DNA from: Loxodes magnus
Lineage: Eukaryota; Ciliophora; Karyorelictea; Loxodida; Loxodidae
Assembly: GCA_946699065.1 (NCBI GenBank)
Contig: CAMPDV010000260.1
Coordinates: 1-64,000, forward strand
Length of the DNA: 64,000 nt
Reading direction: 5' to 3'
Part shown: one piece after another, positions 13,371-26,204 of the stretch
How positions within the stretch are numbered: position 1 is the stretch's first letter
Layout: each line of letters begins with the position of its first letter
Notes under the pieces: generated by a model
What the model saw: only the letters and a program-made list of their open reading frames with translations
Databases searched by the model: none
Told to the model about the DNA's origin: nothing
Program-made: the position numbers and the translations under genes

Positions 13371-13992
13371 ATTTTAATGAAAAAATAACTTCAGAGATAT
13401 AAAGAAATTTGTTTATAATTAATGGTTATAAGACACATAAAAGATGCTAAAGATTAAATAAGTTATAGGATTTAAATAAATAATTATTTATTTTTACTCA
13501 AAAAAAGAAAAAAATTATTTTTTTTAAACTTATTTATTTTATAAGAAAAGTTTAATCTAAAAAAATTAAATAGAAGATAAATTAAATAAAATTAAGATAT
13601 TATGTTAAAATTATCTTTTTTAATTATATTTTACTCTTATAAATTAAATAATTATTTACATTTAAAAAAAGTTAAAAAATTGCTAGAAAAAAGGTTTTCT
13701 AGTTTTATCTATATTTTTATAAAATAATTAATTTTTATTTTTTCTTTTTATAATGAAAATTAAGGATGTGCTTAAATAAAAATATATAGAAAGTGAGAAA
13801 TAAAAAATAAAATTTAATATATTTTAACTTTATAAATTAAATAAACTTGTAAATTTAGCTATTTTTATTTAATCGTTACTTTATTAATTTTTTACAGTTT
13901 ATAAAAATATAAAGTAGTCAAAATATACCAGAAAATAATAGAGTAAGGCTTTAAAATTAAAATAACTAAAAAAATAATAAAATAATTTTAAA
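13371..13992. other. AT-rich spacer, nothing recognised
   Basis: About 620 bases of A/T-rich low-complexity sequence between the coding-like region and the two-TM family pseudogene. No motif or repeat was recognised. Confidence 0.5.
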
Positions 13993-16204
13993 ATGCAAGC
14001 ATGCATTAAATATTTCGATATTTATCCGACTTTAATAAACTTAACTTATAAAGGATCAAAGGGATTCCACACATAATTGGGATTCCTCTTATCAATGTGC
14101 ACATATATAATTTTCCTCCTTGCTTTTATAAATATGGGACAAGATATGATGTGAAAAACTAATCCAAATACTTTAACTCAAACTATTAAATACAAGTATC
14201 GACCTTGACAATATATTGGTATAAATAATTATACCTTTTCTTTCGTATTTTCAAATGATAGTCATAATATTCATGTTCCTTCTTCATATTTCACGTTTGA
14301 AGTAGGATATACATAAATAGAATCGCAAACTACCATATATCAGCCAATTCCAACAAAAAATTGTAATGAAAGTTATTTCAAAGGTTTTGAAGATAAATTT
14401 TATGATCCCCTTCAATAATTTTATCTTGCAACGTGTTTTAATCTTAAAGCTTTTGGCTTAGGAGGTTTTTGAACTGAAGCATAAATGAAAAACATATACA
14501 TAAAAGTTAAAATATGCTAAAATTCATCAGATTCAGAAATACAATGTGCTTCTATAACTGAAATAGAGAAGCTATTTTCTAATTAGTTATACTTAAGTAT
14601 TTACTTTTCTGACAAAGCAATTGATATCGAAAATTTCGAAAATCCAGTTGTAAGCATATTGAATACTTATTATTGGACACTTGATTTATATTCATACAAA
14701 TATACCAATATTATTTTCAAACCTATTGAGATAGAAACTGATAACGGATTTTTGATGGAGAATATACAAACGATAAAAGATGTTATAATCGATAAAGATT
14801 AGATAGAATCTATTTCTAACCAAAATTTGTAAAATCCTTATATATTTATGCTCAACATTTATTCATCTGATAATACTCTTCAGTACAAAAGAAAGTACAA
14901 AAAAATATAAGATGTGATATCTCAAATAGGTGGAGTATTGAATATTATAATAATAGTATGCTGAATTCTAGTATAAATATACTCTAAATATTCTCTGGCA
15001 TATAAATTAGTAAATGATATTTTTGATGTTGAAGATTTATAAAAAAACTTAAATAAATAATCTAATTTCTTTGAGAAAAAAGCAAATATTAATAAAAAGA
15101 AATATTTAAATACTACTAACGAAAAGGAGCTTAAATTTAATATAACGTAATTAGAAAATTCGTTTTAAGAAAATTTAAAAGAATAAAATAAAGGAAATAA
15201 AACTAAAAAAAATAAAAAATCTTCTATAATTCCACTAAATTAGCAACACGTAAATAATATCCTATAAGAAGATGAAAATATAAAGTAAAACTAAGAAATT
15301 GATATTTGTGATTAGATAAAAAAATAATAGCAAAAAATAATTGAGAATAAAATTATATAAATGGAATCTTTAAAAAATAAAACTATGAAATCTCCAGTTT
15401 GTATTTAAGAAAATGATTAGGAAACTTCTTAAATAAAATAAGAATTTTCTAAAAGTTCCTAAGAAAAAGGAAAGAGTCAGAATACTTAATTTCAATTAAC
15501 GAAGGTACTTTCTTTATGAAAATAAGATAACATTTAAAGGATTTTTAAATAAAAAATAAATAAAATTATTTAAGAAAATAAACGAAATCCAAAAGAATCA
15601 ATAAATAATGAAAATATCTAAGTTGAATAAAAAGCTAAAAGTAAAATAATGCTAAGAATGTCAAAAGAATAAAAAAGTTAATACTTGAATACTAAAATAA
15701 AAAATGAAGATCATTTAAAGATTGGCTTTCTCAAGTATTATTACTTCAAATTTTTAAAGTTATTTAAAAAGTAGAAAAAATAAGTTTAGAACTAAAGTAT
15801 TAATTACATGAAATTCTAAATTTTAGAAAAAGCTGATGAAACCGTTCATGATTATTTAGAAGCTAACTTTCTAATTAAAAAAATTATAGAACTTGAAAAG
15901 TTATTTTTAGTGAAGATTAGTTAACAGTTTTCAATTATATTTCTAAACCTAAAATTAAAGAAAATGAATCAGAATCATAAAGTAATTTAGAATTTGCTTT
16001 AGCTCCTTCTTTAAAATATAGAAAAGATACTTAGTTAGAAAGTATTCCAGTAGATAAAGAGTTGGACAAGGTACTAGAATTTTGTAGCTAAGTTCTTAAT
16101 AATGAAATAGTTGATCCAATTGATTTGAAATTATTTAACTTGATAGACAAAAAATTTTCTAGTATGTTGAAGTAGAGCAAAAGGAGGAATTACATAAAGA
16201 ATGA
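13993..16204 (+). pseudogene. Two-TM protein family member C, decayed
   Basis: Third paralogue of the family described at 22,298 and 50,715. The ATG leads into a signal-anchor-like TM near residues 30-50. Then come the shared extracytoplasmic motifs RPWQYIG (Trp is TGA at 14,206), a YYW(T)LDLY block with TGG at 14,674, and KIQDVISQIGGVL before the second TM. A Lys/Gln/Asn-rich tail follows, ending in the conserved C-terminal block. Compared with the paralogues, about one base is missing in the T run near 15,905 and one in the A run near 16,150, so the last part lies in other phases. TGA also replaces Leu-type codons (after GGF, and after MM), which fits decay. Homopolymer sequencing error is the alternative for the two shifts. 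TGA at 16,202 closes the final phase. Confidence 0.75.
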
Positions 16205-16668
16205 AATCACAATTTTATTTTTTATTGAAATTTAAGTAATTAAATATGGATATTTTTTGAGATTTATTTACTCTTTCTAAATTGATATAATAAGATATCT
16301 TATAGTTAGTTCTAATTTTATTTTTTCTTGCTATAAATTACACATAAATTCACAAGTTACAGCTATGATTTTTAAATTTAAATAAAATGTTGAAAATATT
16401 TTAAATATTTAAGTTTAAAATAATTTATTAAAAGGTAAATTTAACTTCCTTTATTTAATTTTTTTATTTTACATAAATATAATTATTCAAAAAAATAATA
16501 AAAAGAAGATTTGCCAAAAATTTATGCTATCAAAAGAGGAAAATAAAACTAGAAATGATAATTGCAATCCATTTCTTACATCCACTCCTCCAAGATAAGC
16601 TGTAAGCCCTAACATCTATCTACTACCTAAACAGAAATACCTCCATAAAAGTAAAAAATAATAGAATA
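16205..16668. other. AT-rich spacer, nothing recognised
   Basis: A/T-rich sequence between pseudogene C and the coiled-coil ORF. Around 16,560-16,640 base composition becomes more even, possibly a 5' untranslated part of the next element, but no motif is clear. Confidence 0.45.
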
Positions 16669-17060
16669 ATGGACCAGTGTAAAATGACAAATGATGATTG
16701 GAATGACCTAACCAAAGAACAAGTCCTGAGAATAAATTAGAAGCAAATTTCGAAAATAATTTTTCAACTTATTAAAACTGTTATAGAACTGAAAAAAAAG
16801 TTGTAATAACTCTAATATGAAATCGACCTTCACGCTAATAAGTTAAATTTACATATTACATGTGCTAATTCCTAGGAGTAGTACTAAGCTAAGATGGAAG
16901 TGCTAGATCGAGATCTATGAATAATGCAATAGCGAAGCGAAAAAGATTTTATGAAGCTAAAGAAATTAAACCAAAGCTAAGAAAAAGAAAAAGAGTGAAA
17001 AAATAGAATCAATCTTAAATAAAATGGAATAATAACAGTTTATTACATTCCAACGAAAAT
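16669..17060 (+). CDS. Coiled-coil ORF, probably truncated gag-like ORF1
   Basis: ATG at 16,669 opens a frame beginning MDQCKMTNDDWNDLTKEQ. It is followed by a strong heptad-like stretch (KIIFQLIKTVIELKKKL) and two internal TGA codons that read naturally as Trp (RDLW, KEWK). The N-terminal coiled coil resembles the start of the gag-like ORFs at 26,835 and 37,097 (minus). No zinc knuckle follows, so if related it is a 3'-truncated copy. The end is approximate, because the frame fades into A/T-rich sequence with no clear stop. Function unknown. Confidence 0.5.
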
Positions 17061-17498
17061 CCTAATAAAAAAAGAAATTCCTCTTTAAAAGTTGTTAGTT
17101 ATTCCCTCTTTAACTTTCATATTAGGATTCATTAAGGTAAAATAAAAAATATTTATCTTTTGTTAACATATTTTCAAAGTTAAGAATAATCAATATAAAT
17201 AGAAACTTTAAGATAAAATTAAAAAATAAATAAAAAATGTTTATTTTGATTTAATTTAATATCTATCTTTATTATTTTAATGTAACTTCCTTATAAAATT
17301 TTCTCGTTTACAAAATTAAACAGAAACTATGTAAATTAAATTTAATGAATATTTAAAAAGATTAAATAAGAATATAATTAATTTAATATCTAAAAGATTT
17401 TTTTAAGTTAACAATATTTTATACCTTTTTAATTATTCTAATCTATGATTAAAAATTTTAATGCTTAAACATTAATTAATTTAATATAAACTAAAGTC
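17061..17498. other. AT-rich spacer, nothing recognised
   Basis: A/T-rich, TAA-dense sequence between the coiled-coil ORF and the end of the minus-strand Kelch gene. No feature seen. Confidence 0.5.
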
Positions 17499-18471
17499 TT
17501 AAGTGAAATCTTAGTCTTTTTCTAAGTTTGATTATAAAGAATACTTAATCCAAATTCCTTTACTGATTTCATATGTAAAAAGATCGCATCTATGATTAAA
17601 TTGATATACGAAATTACTGTTGTATATAGGATTTGCTATCAGACAACTGTTGTTTCCTTCAAAATTATTTCCATGATTATAGAATTTTTCAGTTTAAGTA
17701 TCAAAAATTAAGGTTTCTAAGTTTTGAGTTCAATTATTATAAATTAATATAGAGTCTTTACTTTTTAAATCTGAAGTCATTGTTGCTGAACTTTGAGGTA
17801 ATATTTCATATAGATTTTCTCATTAATTGCTTTTTATATGATATCTTTTAATATTATCTAAATAACTACCGTTTGAAAGAAATCCTCCAAATACATAGAC
17901 ATAGGGAAGCTTAATATTGGCTCCAATTCCATATAAACTACCAGGTGATTGAACTATATCTTAGATTGTAATGGTTTTATATTTTTTTCTTTTAACTATA
18001 AACTTCGAAAGAATTTGAATAAAATCCACTAAGAAAGAACATTAAATCTCTATTAAATGCTACACCATGCATCGCTCTATTATATATCAAACTACTCTCT
18101 TTAATTTCTTGAGGACTTATAAAAGTCAGTCTTTTTGAATAATTACCTCCAGAAATAATAATAGTGTTCTCGTAAATCTGCTGTACTCTTGAGTAATTAG
18201 ATTAAATAGCATTTATTTATACTTCAGATTTAAGTATTTTTTATTAGCAAATATCATATCCAAACATTATACAAGAAGAATGATGAAAAGTTTTATAAAT
18301 TCTTATAAAATTATAAGCTAAATTTGGACATATTTCATACTTTATATTTCCTAATCCTAATTTTCTGAAACTGTAAACTGAGATCTAGAAGTTTCATCTG
18401 AGATATTTTCTGAGAAAAAGAATTTTAACTATATTTTGCTGTTTCTAATTTTTATCCATTTCTTTATTCAT
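17499..18471 (-). pseudogene. Kelch-repeat protein, frameshifted
   Basis: Read on the minus strand from ATG at 18,471 the protein is about 320 residues. It shows Kelch-like blades: paired small/Gly residues (YVFGGF near the middle, IISGGNY earlier) followed by aromatic residues and a Trp (SNQWENL, where Trp is TGA). Kelch blades build a beta-propeller that usually binds protein partners. Near 17,985 the phase changes in an A-rich stretch, so the front and back halves are in different frames. This is either a pseudogene or a homopolymer sequencing error. No TGA ends the back frame close by; TAA at 17,499 is a possible stop. A second, better Kelch gene lies at 42,024-43,802. Confidence 0.6.
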
Positions 18472-19280
18472 TTTTAACAAATATAAAAGTTTAAAAAAAG
18501 TTTAAAATCTTACTATTATAAACATTATTAATCTAAACTAGACTGAAATAAAATAAACATCACTAGTATTTAATTATAATATAACTATAAAAGAAAAATT
18601 TAAAATTAAGAATGAAGAACATTTTTAACAGATATGATATGCATAAATATAGATAAAACATAAAATTCTTCTACCATAAATTTTTTATTTTGTAACTTTA
18701 AGGTTTATTTGAAATGAAATCTTAATTATATAAAATTGAATTCTAGCGTTTTATTATTACATTATACTAACTATTATCTTATTCTGTTAGAAATTTTTAA
18801 TACATTTAAATTAAGTTTAAGTAAAGAAAAGTATTAAAAGTTGATTTTGTAATTCTTTAGTTTAAATCTTAAAAATAAAAGTATTTTGATTTATTATTAT
18901 TATATTAATAATAAAAAGCTTATCATATTAATTTTAATAAATGCTTAGAACTGTAAAATATGATAGCATTTATTTTTTTAAGAAATTTAAAATTGAACAT
19001 TTAAGCATTTTTTCATTTAAAAAGAAATTATAAATTTTTTTGTTTATTAAAGAAACAAACTTTCTGAAATATAGATAAAAATGTGAATAGAATATAATTT
19101 ATTTTGATTTTATAATTATTTTATAATTATTTTATTTATAAATTGTATAGTAATATTTTTAGAACAAAATAGACTAAAATAAATGAAAATTTAAACTATT
19201 AGAATTAATAGTAATATAAGTGTAAGAAAAATAAGAATTAAGAAGTTAAAATAAAAGCTAAATTTTTTAATAAATAACTA
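18472..19280. other. AT-rich DNA, nothing recognised
   Basis: About 800 bases of A/T-rich sequence upstream of the minus-strand Kelch gene. It may include that gene's promoter, but no element could be identified. Confidence 0.5.
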
Positions 19281-19801
19281 AACTAGCGTTGTACCACTAT
19301 TATTTGAATTACCTTGATTAATGAAGAAACCTAAATTTATTATCAGTAGTAGTTTTTAACATTTTCTTGATTCACCTGGTCATTTTGAACATCTTCTTCA
19401 ATCCGTCTTTAAAATCAAAATTGATTTACTTCAATCTCTAATTCTTTCAATTCTTTCCGAAGGATAGAGTTGGAATGGAAAAGAGGACATTCCAAACTTG
19501 CTCTAAATGTAGTAGTTGAAATAAATCCTCCCTAATAAAAGTTATAATTGTCTCAGCCATATCCTTAATACTTTCTAATTCTTGATCAGATTAATGACAT
19601 GAGGATCAGGATAACTCTGAGACCTGGACATCATTATTAATAGTCAGATTTTCGTACCGATAGAACCCTCAAAAAATAAGGCTTATCTCACGATGGGCCC
19701 GTCCTTACTTGTTTGTGGTTGCATCTATTGCAAGAGTATTTGCAATGCAGACATGACTGCACCGAATTACCTACTCAGCTGATTAGAGCCGAGGATCCAT
19801 T
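19281..19801 (-). mobile_element. SINE-head element with coiled-coil coding remnant
   Basis: On the minus strand the first 160 bases (19,801 down to about 19,640) match the SINE-like family head: aggtaattcggtgcag, a degenerate tgcag/ctgca palindrome, and tgcaaccacaaacaagtaagg. Unlike the other copies the middle looks coding. An ATG ATG at 19,634 is followed by a hydrophilic stretch, and in a shifted phase by a heptad-rich segment (ILRKELKELEIEVNQFW). The 3' end has a degraded version of the ctagcg...hairpin. This suggests head sequences are shared between SINE-like and ORF-bearing retroposons. Coding phase is uncertain. Confidence 0.55.
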
Positions 19802-20340
19802 AAAAAAATAAATGTAATAAGTTATAAAGATAGTTAAAAATGCTAGATTTATATTATTTAGAATTAATTAAATTTTTTTGAAGATGCTTTTATTTTACCT
19901 TTTTTAAATTCTAGTAAATAACTATTTTATCTTAAAGTTAGTAAATTTAAATTTATCAATTAAAATAATTTTTGTCTTAAAAGATTAAAATTAAAAATAT
20001 GGATTTAGTTTATAATTTATAAATGTAATATTTTGTAAGTTTTTAAAATTTAGTTCCTTATTTTTAATTTTTTCTCAGAGTATCTTTACTTTTTATTTTT
20101 TATTCGTGATAATAATTCTTTTTATTTATTAAACTAGTTTCACTTTTTTTATTTTATACTTATTTAATATTTATATAATAATATAATAATATTGTTTAGT
20201 CATATAATAATTCTGTTTTATTTTTAATCTTAAACATATTTTTAAAGGTGATTTTATATCTTTTTTAAAGGTTAAAAAGTAAAATATTCATAAAATATAA
20301 ACTCGTTTTTGAATAATAAAAAAAACAAAAATAAGATTAT
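19802..20340. other. AT-rich spacer, nothing recognised
   Basis: A/T-rich low-complexity sequence between two antisense retroposon-like segments. Confidence 0.5.
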
Positions 20341-20640
20341 AGATCGTGTAGCACTACTATAGTGTGCAGTTCTTTGATTAAAGTTTTTAAAAGTTTAAAA
20401 ACGTATTACATTACCTTCCCTGTGCTAGCATCCCTTTGAAATTCTTTTCTCCTATAGAACTAGTGTCAAAGTGCTTCCCTAAAGGTCTTAATCTCAGGCA
20501 TCGTTCAACATATCGTTACTTGATGCCTAGGTCTTGACATCATTGGCTCCTGCCAAGATTCTTGTTCAGATCTTCACACAGAGTATTTCCTGGTGCCAGA
20601 ATTTCTATCAATCACATTAGAAGGATTTCTCCTCCCTATT
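20341..20640 (-). mobile_element. SINE-like element, diverged 3' hairpin plus unrelated body
   Basis: The first bases (gatcgtgtagcacta...gtgtgcag) look like an antisense, diverged version of the family 3' hairpin. The following 270 bases have higher GC than the flanks but do not match the usual head. It may be another subfamily that shares only the 3' end, like the insertion at 28,629. Confidence 0.45.
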
Positions 20641-20890
20641 TAAAAAATAAACTATATAATAATTGAAATAATTACGAAGCATATATTTTATTAAGGTGTT
20701 ATTATTCTTCTATTAATAATAAAAAAATATTTTATTTATCTTAATTTTTCTATTTAAGTTAAAATTATGAATGAATAGCATTTAACTAAGTTAAAAAATT
20801 ATTCTACATCTATATGATATTTATTTAGATTAAAAAATCTAATATAAATAAATTTTTTTTGCTTTTGAATAATCTAAAAAAGTCTAATAA

Positions 20891-21655
20891 ATGGAGAACA
20901 GATAAGTATCAAAATCTTAGCAATAAATGTTAGGAGATGAGTCAGACTAGAAGAGAAAAAGTGAAAGCAACCTTAGTCAAGATAAATGACTAAAAATACT
21001 TGGAAAGCTCTTCAATAATAGAACAATTCGTATCTATATAATAAGACAAAATAAAGAAAATTATCAGTAAAAATGCAAGTTAATTTGCATTCTTTCAGAA
21101 AAAATAAGATATCATGTGACGCATTTTAAACAACTATCCTTATAATTGGCATGTTTACTGAAATAACTTAATAAAATAAAGTCTTAGCAGAAGAATGTTA
21201 TTTAATTAATAATGAATCAGCAAAATAAAAGAAGTTCCGATGAAAATGAAGAAACTAAGACTGGTATAGGGGTAAATCTATTAAAGAATTTAAAAAAATT
21301 TGAAATAGCTGAGATAATAAAAAGGTTGGAAAAACTTGCGAACTTTATTCTTCCGAAATAGAAGCAAATGTAGAAGATAAACAATTGGTGATATTGTAAT
21401 TCTTCCCAACAACAAATAAAGTACTGCTCTAGCTACAAATAGTTTAAAAGATAAAAATACTAAAGAACTGGAAAAGAACTATTAATAAATTTTATAAATA
21501 TCAACAGAATCTAAAAATTACTTGAATACAGATTAGATACACAAATTTTATCAACTAAAAATTTAAAACATGTTTGCTTTTCCCGGAATTTCAATCTATT
21601 TCAGCTATCCATTTTATCGAGGTTGAACTCCTGTACCATTTTTCGATATGGATGA
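20891..21655 (+). CDS. Coiled-coil / Cys-motif ORF N1, gag-like (left arm)
   Basis: ATG at 20,891 opens 254 codons to a TGA at 21,653. The N-terminus is Ser/Gln/Lys-rich, the middle has a helical segment (KFEIAEIIKRLEKLANF), and then a WWYCN...IKYC cluster. That cluster resembles the zinc-knuckle position of the gag-like ORF at 26,835 (WYVCN...WKYC), though the His is not evident. In-frame TGA reads as Trp (DKWLK, NWWYC). The right-arm copy at 62,166-62,945 carries compensating indels (+14 and +1) that keep the phase to the same TGA, which hints at coding constraint. The last 25 codons overlap sequence whose minus strand resembles the Trp-rich tail of the 36,291 ORF, so the true C-terminus is uncertain. 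Confidence 0.5.
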
Positions 21656-22297
21656 TTACCACTTCCCCTTCATCTCACTAAGATCAATAATTAAAAAATT
21701 AGAATATGAGCACTTTTTATTATTTTGTAATATTATATAAGTAATTTATTCTAGTTAGTCTAATATATCTTTATCATTATCAAAATAAAAGAATTTAAAA
21801 ACTTTAAATATTTTATCTTTAAATTAGAATATTTAAATTAATGCTAATATGAAATAAAATAATTTTTAACTAGTTATCTATCAATTAAATCAAAATCTAA
21901 ATAATACAATTTAAATACTTGAAGTATAAATATTTACCCTAAATAAAACAAATTAAATAGTTTAAAAAGATATTTAGAAATTAATATTTAACTATAGCAT
22001 TTAATATTAGTAAGGTAAATTGATATGATATAAATTAAATAAATTGAGTAAAGATATTTTAAAAGGTTTTAGTAAACAATGCTATTCAGGATAGAAGTGC
22101 AATATTATTTTTATAGAAACTTCATAATTAATAGAAATTAAAAAATTTACTGAAATTGATTTTTACTTATTGCTGAAGGAATTTGAAATATTCTTCAATA
22201 TATTCTACCAAATTTGCTTATTATTTGAACTAAAGGTATTCTATTTTAACTATTTTAATTTTTTATATTTTTTAAAAAGATCTAACTATAAAAATAA
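21656..22297. other. AT-rich spacer before family member A
   Basis: About 640 bases of A/T-rich sequence; the promoter of member A would lie here. The mirror region is 61,517-62,165. No regulatory motif could be named. Confidence 0.5.
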
Positions 22298-24487
22298 ATG
22301 GCATCTAGCTTATTAAGCTATTTAGATATTTATCCAACATAAATATGCTTTCTGTATAAGGGAGCTAGAGGATTTTATACATTTATTGGAGCATTTTTAT
22401 CCCTTTGCACTTATATAATTTTTATACTTGCATTTATTAACTTAGGACAAGATATGATGCTTCGAAGAAACCCAGAAACGTTATCTCAAACAATTAAACA
22501 ATTTCATCGTCCTTGATAGTATATTGGGACAAATAATTTTACCTTTTCGTTTGGATTTTCTAAATTTGAAAAAACTATTGAAGTTCCTCCTACTTATTTC
22601 ACTTTAGAGGCTTTATACTATATATAAGATTAATAGGGCGGATATTTTTAGGAAATTTCAACCAAGAAGTGTGATGCTAATTCCTTTAAAGACTTTGAAG
22701 AATATTCCTAAAATGAATTTCAGAATATTTCTCTTATGTAATGTTTTGACTAAGAATCCTTTGAATTGGGAGGATATTTAGATGAGAAAAAAGTCAAAAG
22801 CGTGAAGTTATAAGTAAAAATGTGCGATAATTCAACGAAAGTTTAATGTGCTTCTTTGAGTGAAATTGAAGAGATTATATAAAACTAACTTTACTTTACT
22901 GTCATCTTTACTGATAAATCTATTGATATTACAGATTATGAAAATCCAATCAAAACCTAAATTAGCGCATATTATTGGATGGTTGATATTTATTCCTTTT
23001 AATAAGGATACATAGCTTTCTAACCTATCAAAATAGAAACTGACGATGGATACTTATTAGAGAATACAAATGTGATTCATGATATTACTCTAGAGAAATA
23101 ATAAATAAACTCTATATCAAACATTAATCTTTACTCTACCGATATATTTAGACTAAGGGTTTTTTCTTCTGATAACTAACTCCATTACAAGAGAAGATAT
23201 TAAAAATTCCAAAATGTGATTTCTCAATTAGGAGGTGTTCTTAATGCAATTTTCATTTTAAGCAAGATTCTAATTAAAATGTATTCAAAATACGCTTTCG
23301 CAAAAAGTTTTATCAACGATATTTTTGATCTAGAAGACTGCTAAGAAAATTAAAGCTTGAATATAGCAAAAGTTATACCATTATAACGAACTGATCAAAA
23401 GCTGGATTCAGGAGATGAAGGTAAACTTTGTTGTAATTCTGAAATTTAAAAAATGCCTTTATAAGAAAAATAAGAATGAAAAAAGGCAAGAAAGAAAGGA
23501 AGAAATAAAAAATAAAATTTGGATCAACTTTAAGAGATAAACTAAACTAATTTTTTTGAAGAAAAGAAACTTAAAGATGATAATGAGCAGTTTAAATTTC
23601 ATGACTCATCAAACTAACAAACTAGCTTAAAAGAAGCTTCAATAATATAGTTAGAATAATTACAAGAATAAAATTAAAATCAATAAGTAGGAAATTCTTC
23701 AGATAAAACGATATAAATGACATTAATAGAATAGGATATTTCTGAGTCTGATAGAGAATAAAATGAAATAAAAAAATTTAATATTTTAAATACTCTTTAA
23801 AAGGAAGAAAATTACTATATTTTAAAGTCACAAAGAGAAAATAGTGAGTCAAATTCAAATAAAACAGATTAAGAATGATCTTTAAATCTAGAATAAGAAA
23901 ATCCTAAAACAATGGAAAAAACATAGAAGCATAAAAGAAAGTTTATATTTTAAATCTCAAAAGAATAGAAAAACGAATATTTAAAAACTAAATATAGAAA
24001 TGAAAATCATTTAAAAATCAATTTTTTCACCTACTATTTTTATAAGCTCGTTAACTTTTTTAGAGCAAAGAATAGACAATTGAAGATTAAAAAAACTACC
24101 TAAAAGAATATGGAACTTTTTGATAAAGCTAGTGATACGTTTTACTAATATTTGGAAATGGATTTTCTAATTCAAAAAATGATCGAAATAGAAAAATTAA
24201 AAAATGTATTATTCAATTAAGAGTAATTGGCAGTTTTTAATTATATATCTAAACCTAAAATTTAAATAAGTTAGATAGAAACATTGAAAGAACACGAAGT
24301 TACTCTGTTACCTTCTTAAATGTTTAAGAAGAAAAATGAATCAGAAAATATTAGAAACATTTAAGATGTGGATAAAGTTCTCGAATTTTGCAATAAAATT
24401 ACTAATAAAAGTACCGAGAATGAAATAGACAAGAGATTATTTGATTTTATCGACAAAAAGATTTTTAATTATGTAGAAGAAGAATGA
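22298..24487 (+). CDS. Two-TM protein family member A (left arm), intact
   Basis: A 729-residue frame without a shift from ATG 22,298 to TGA 24,485. It begins with LDIYPTQICFLYKGARGF, followed by a TM at residues 30-50. An extracytoplasmic domain of about 280 residues carries RPWQYIG (Trp73 is TGA at 22,514) and YYWMVDIY (TGG at 22,976). KFQNVISQLGGVL leads into a second TM near residue 315, then a long Lys/Glu/Gln-rich cytosolic-type tail and a conserved C-terminal block (FDKASDTFYQYLEMDF, NYISKPK). Two more internal TGA codons lie in the tail. The topology is inferred from hydrophobicity. I recognise it only as a type common among ciliate hypothetical membrane proteins; function is unknown. 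An identical-length copy lies at 59,327-61,516. Confidence 0.85.
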
Positions 24488-25080
24488 AAAATGACTATAA
24501 ATTTATAAAAAAAATAAAATATAATATAAATAAAAAATACACTAAATATTAAAAAAAATGTGTCTAAATTATTTTTTATTTTAAAAATTATGAAGAATAA
24601 CACAAAAATAAAAAAAAATTGAAAAAAATTATTTTTTATTTTATTAATAATTATTTTTTTAATTTTTTAATATTTGTTTTTAATTAAAAATTAATACTTC
24701 AAAGCATAGATTTTTTAGCAAAACTTATAAAATAAAATTTTTGTATTTTTAATTTATGTATTTAATCAATTAGCTTTTTCACTAAGAAGCCCTTTTATTA
24801 TTTTTAATTTATATATATAATATATTCAGTATGATGATTTATATCATTATTTAAGTTCAAATAAAAAAAGATTTAATTTACTTAGTTTTGAAATGTAAAT
24901 TAAAAATTAATTTTTTTTGTTAAATTATCTATTTTTTATATCAATAATTAAAAAATAAAATGCTATTTAAAATTTTAATTTAATTTTTGATTTAATAAAT
25001 GTTTTAATTTAAAAATTAATCTTAATTTTTTCTGTTTAAATTATAATTAATTTAAAACATATAATCAAAAAATTGAAGAT
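24488..25080. other. Very AT-rich convergent intergenic DNA
   Basis: Between the 3' ends of member A and gene B. Dominated by runs of A and T with TTTTTATTTTA-type stretches. Mirrored at 58,731-59,326. No gene seen. Confidence 0.6.
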
Positions 25081-26204
25081 TCAAGAAGTCCTTTTTCTTC
25101 CCGGCCACTGTATTATCAATATATTGTTATTCTTGAATAAGAATATGTTTTTTCAGAATGTTGCTCTATTTCCATTGGGTAGCTTAGTATTTATGATCAT
25201 TATGGCTTATAGTTTCTAGTAATTAAATTTCTTTTAAGATCTATTCATCTATAAAATTCTCTCTTTTAATTTATTACAGCGATGCTTTAAATTTATCTCC
25301 TATAGTAATATTGAATTTTAGTTGATAAAACTTCCATAAAGCTTATTAAAACTTAAGTTCGTTAATAAAACTCCCTAATAACTTTTGTTAATTCTTTTCT
25401 CCCCACCTAAAGGATGAAAAATCTTTTGCCACGTCTTTTTTGTCTATTTGTTAGGCTTTTTAATGTGCTATTTTTTAATATATAAAAGCTAAAATTAAAA
25501 AAGTTAAAAGGAGTTATTAAAATTTGTTCTTTATGTCCAGAGAATTTGAGAATGTCTTCCCTTTAATTAAAGGTAAACTTAGGATTTCATTAGTTCGCCA
25601 TCCTTATTTATAATTTACGCTTTACGATTAAGTTTTTTACATCTGAAAATTATTGTTTTAGATTGCTAATCTTACCATTATTAAATTTTTTCTTAATATT
25701 AAACCTGCTTTTGAGCATTATTTAAATAGGTCTTTTACTATGTTAATTCTATTATTTTCATAGATTTGGCTTCTTCATCAGCATCTTCAATATGCTGCTG
25801 CTTTTAACATACATAACAGCTGTTATACATTGATTCATTAATAAACTTATTGGATATTCTACTTTTCTTAGAGTTCTTTTATTTGATATTGGAATTAAGA
25901 AAAATGAAATTAAAGCATTTGAGGGATTTAATTTAATTATTTGTCGATATCATCCAATTTGTATCCCATTTACGATTATATACTATTTATTTCATCTTCT
26001 TTATATGAGAATTAAAGGTTTAGTTCTTCACATATTTTTCCTTATGCTTCTTCTAATTTTTCAATCTTTAATATTTGCTGCTTTAAATCTTATTTTATAT
26101 TGAATATCCTTAACTGAATTGATTTAGCAAGGGATTGCAAAATTATTTTCCTCTATATTTTTTATATATTCATTGATAAAGATTTGTTATTTCTTAGATA
26201 TCAT
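25081..26204 (-). pseudogene. Gene B (left arm), coiled-coil / Cys-motif ORF with shifts
   Basis: Mirror of the better described copy at 57,604-58,730. Read on the minus strand it starts MISKQQIFINEYIKN-like and passes a CYVC...H cluster in a shifted phase. It ends in a Trp-containing C-terminus (QWPGRKRTSW) closed by TGA at 25,081-25,083. The same phase change near the Cys cluster is present in both arms, so it predates the duplication or reflects real frameshifting. Confidence 0.5.
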
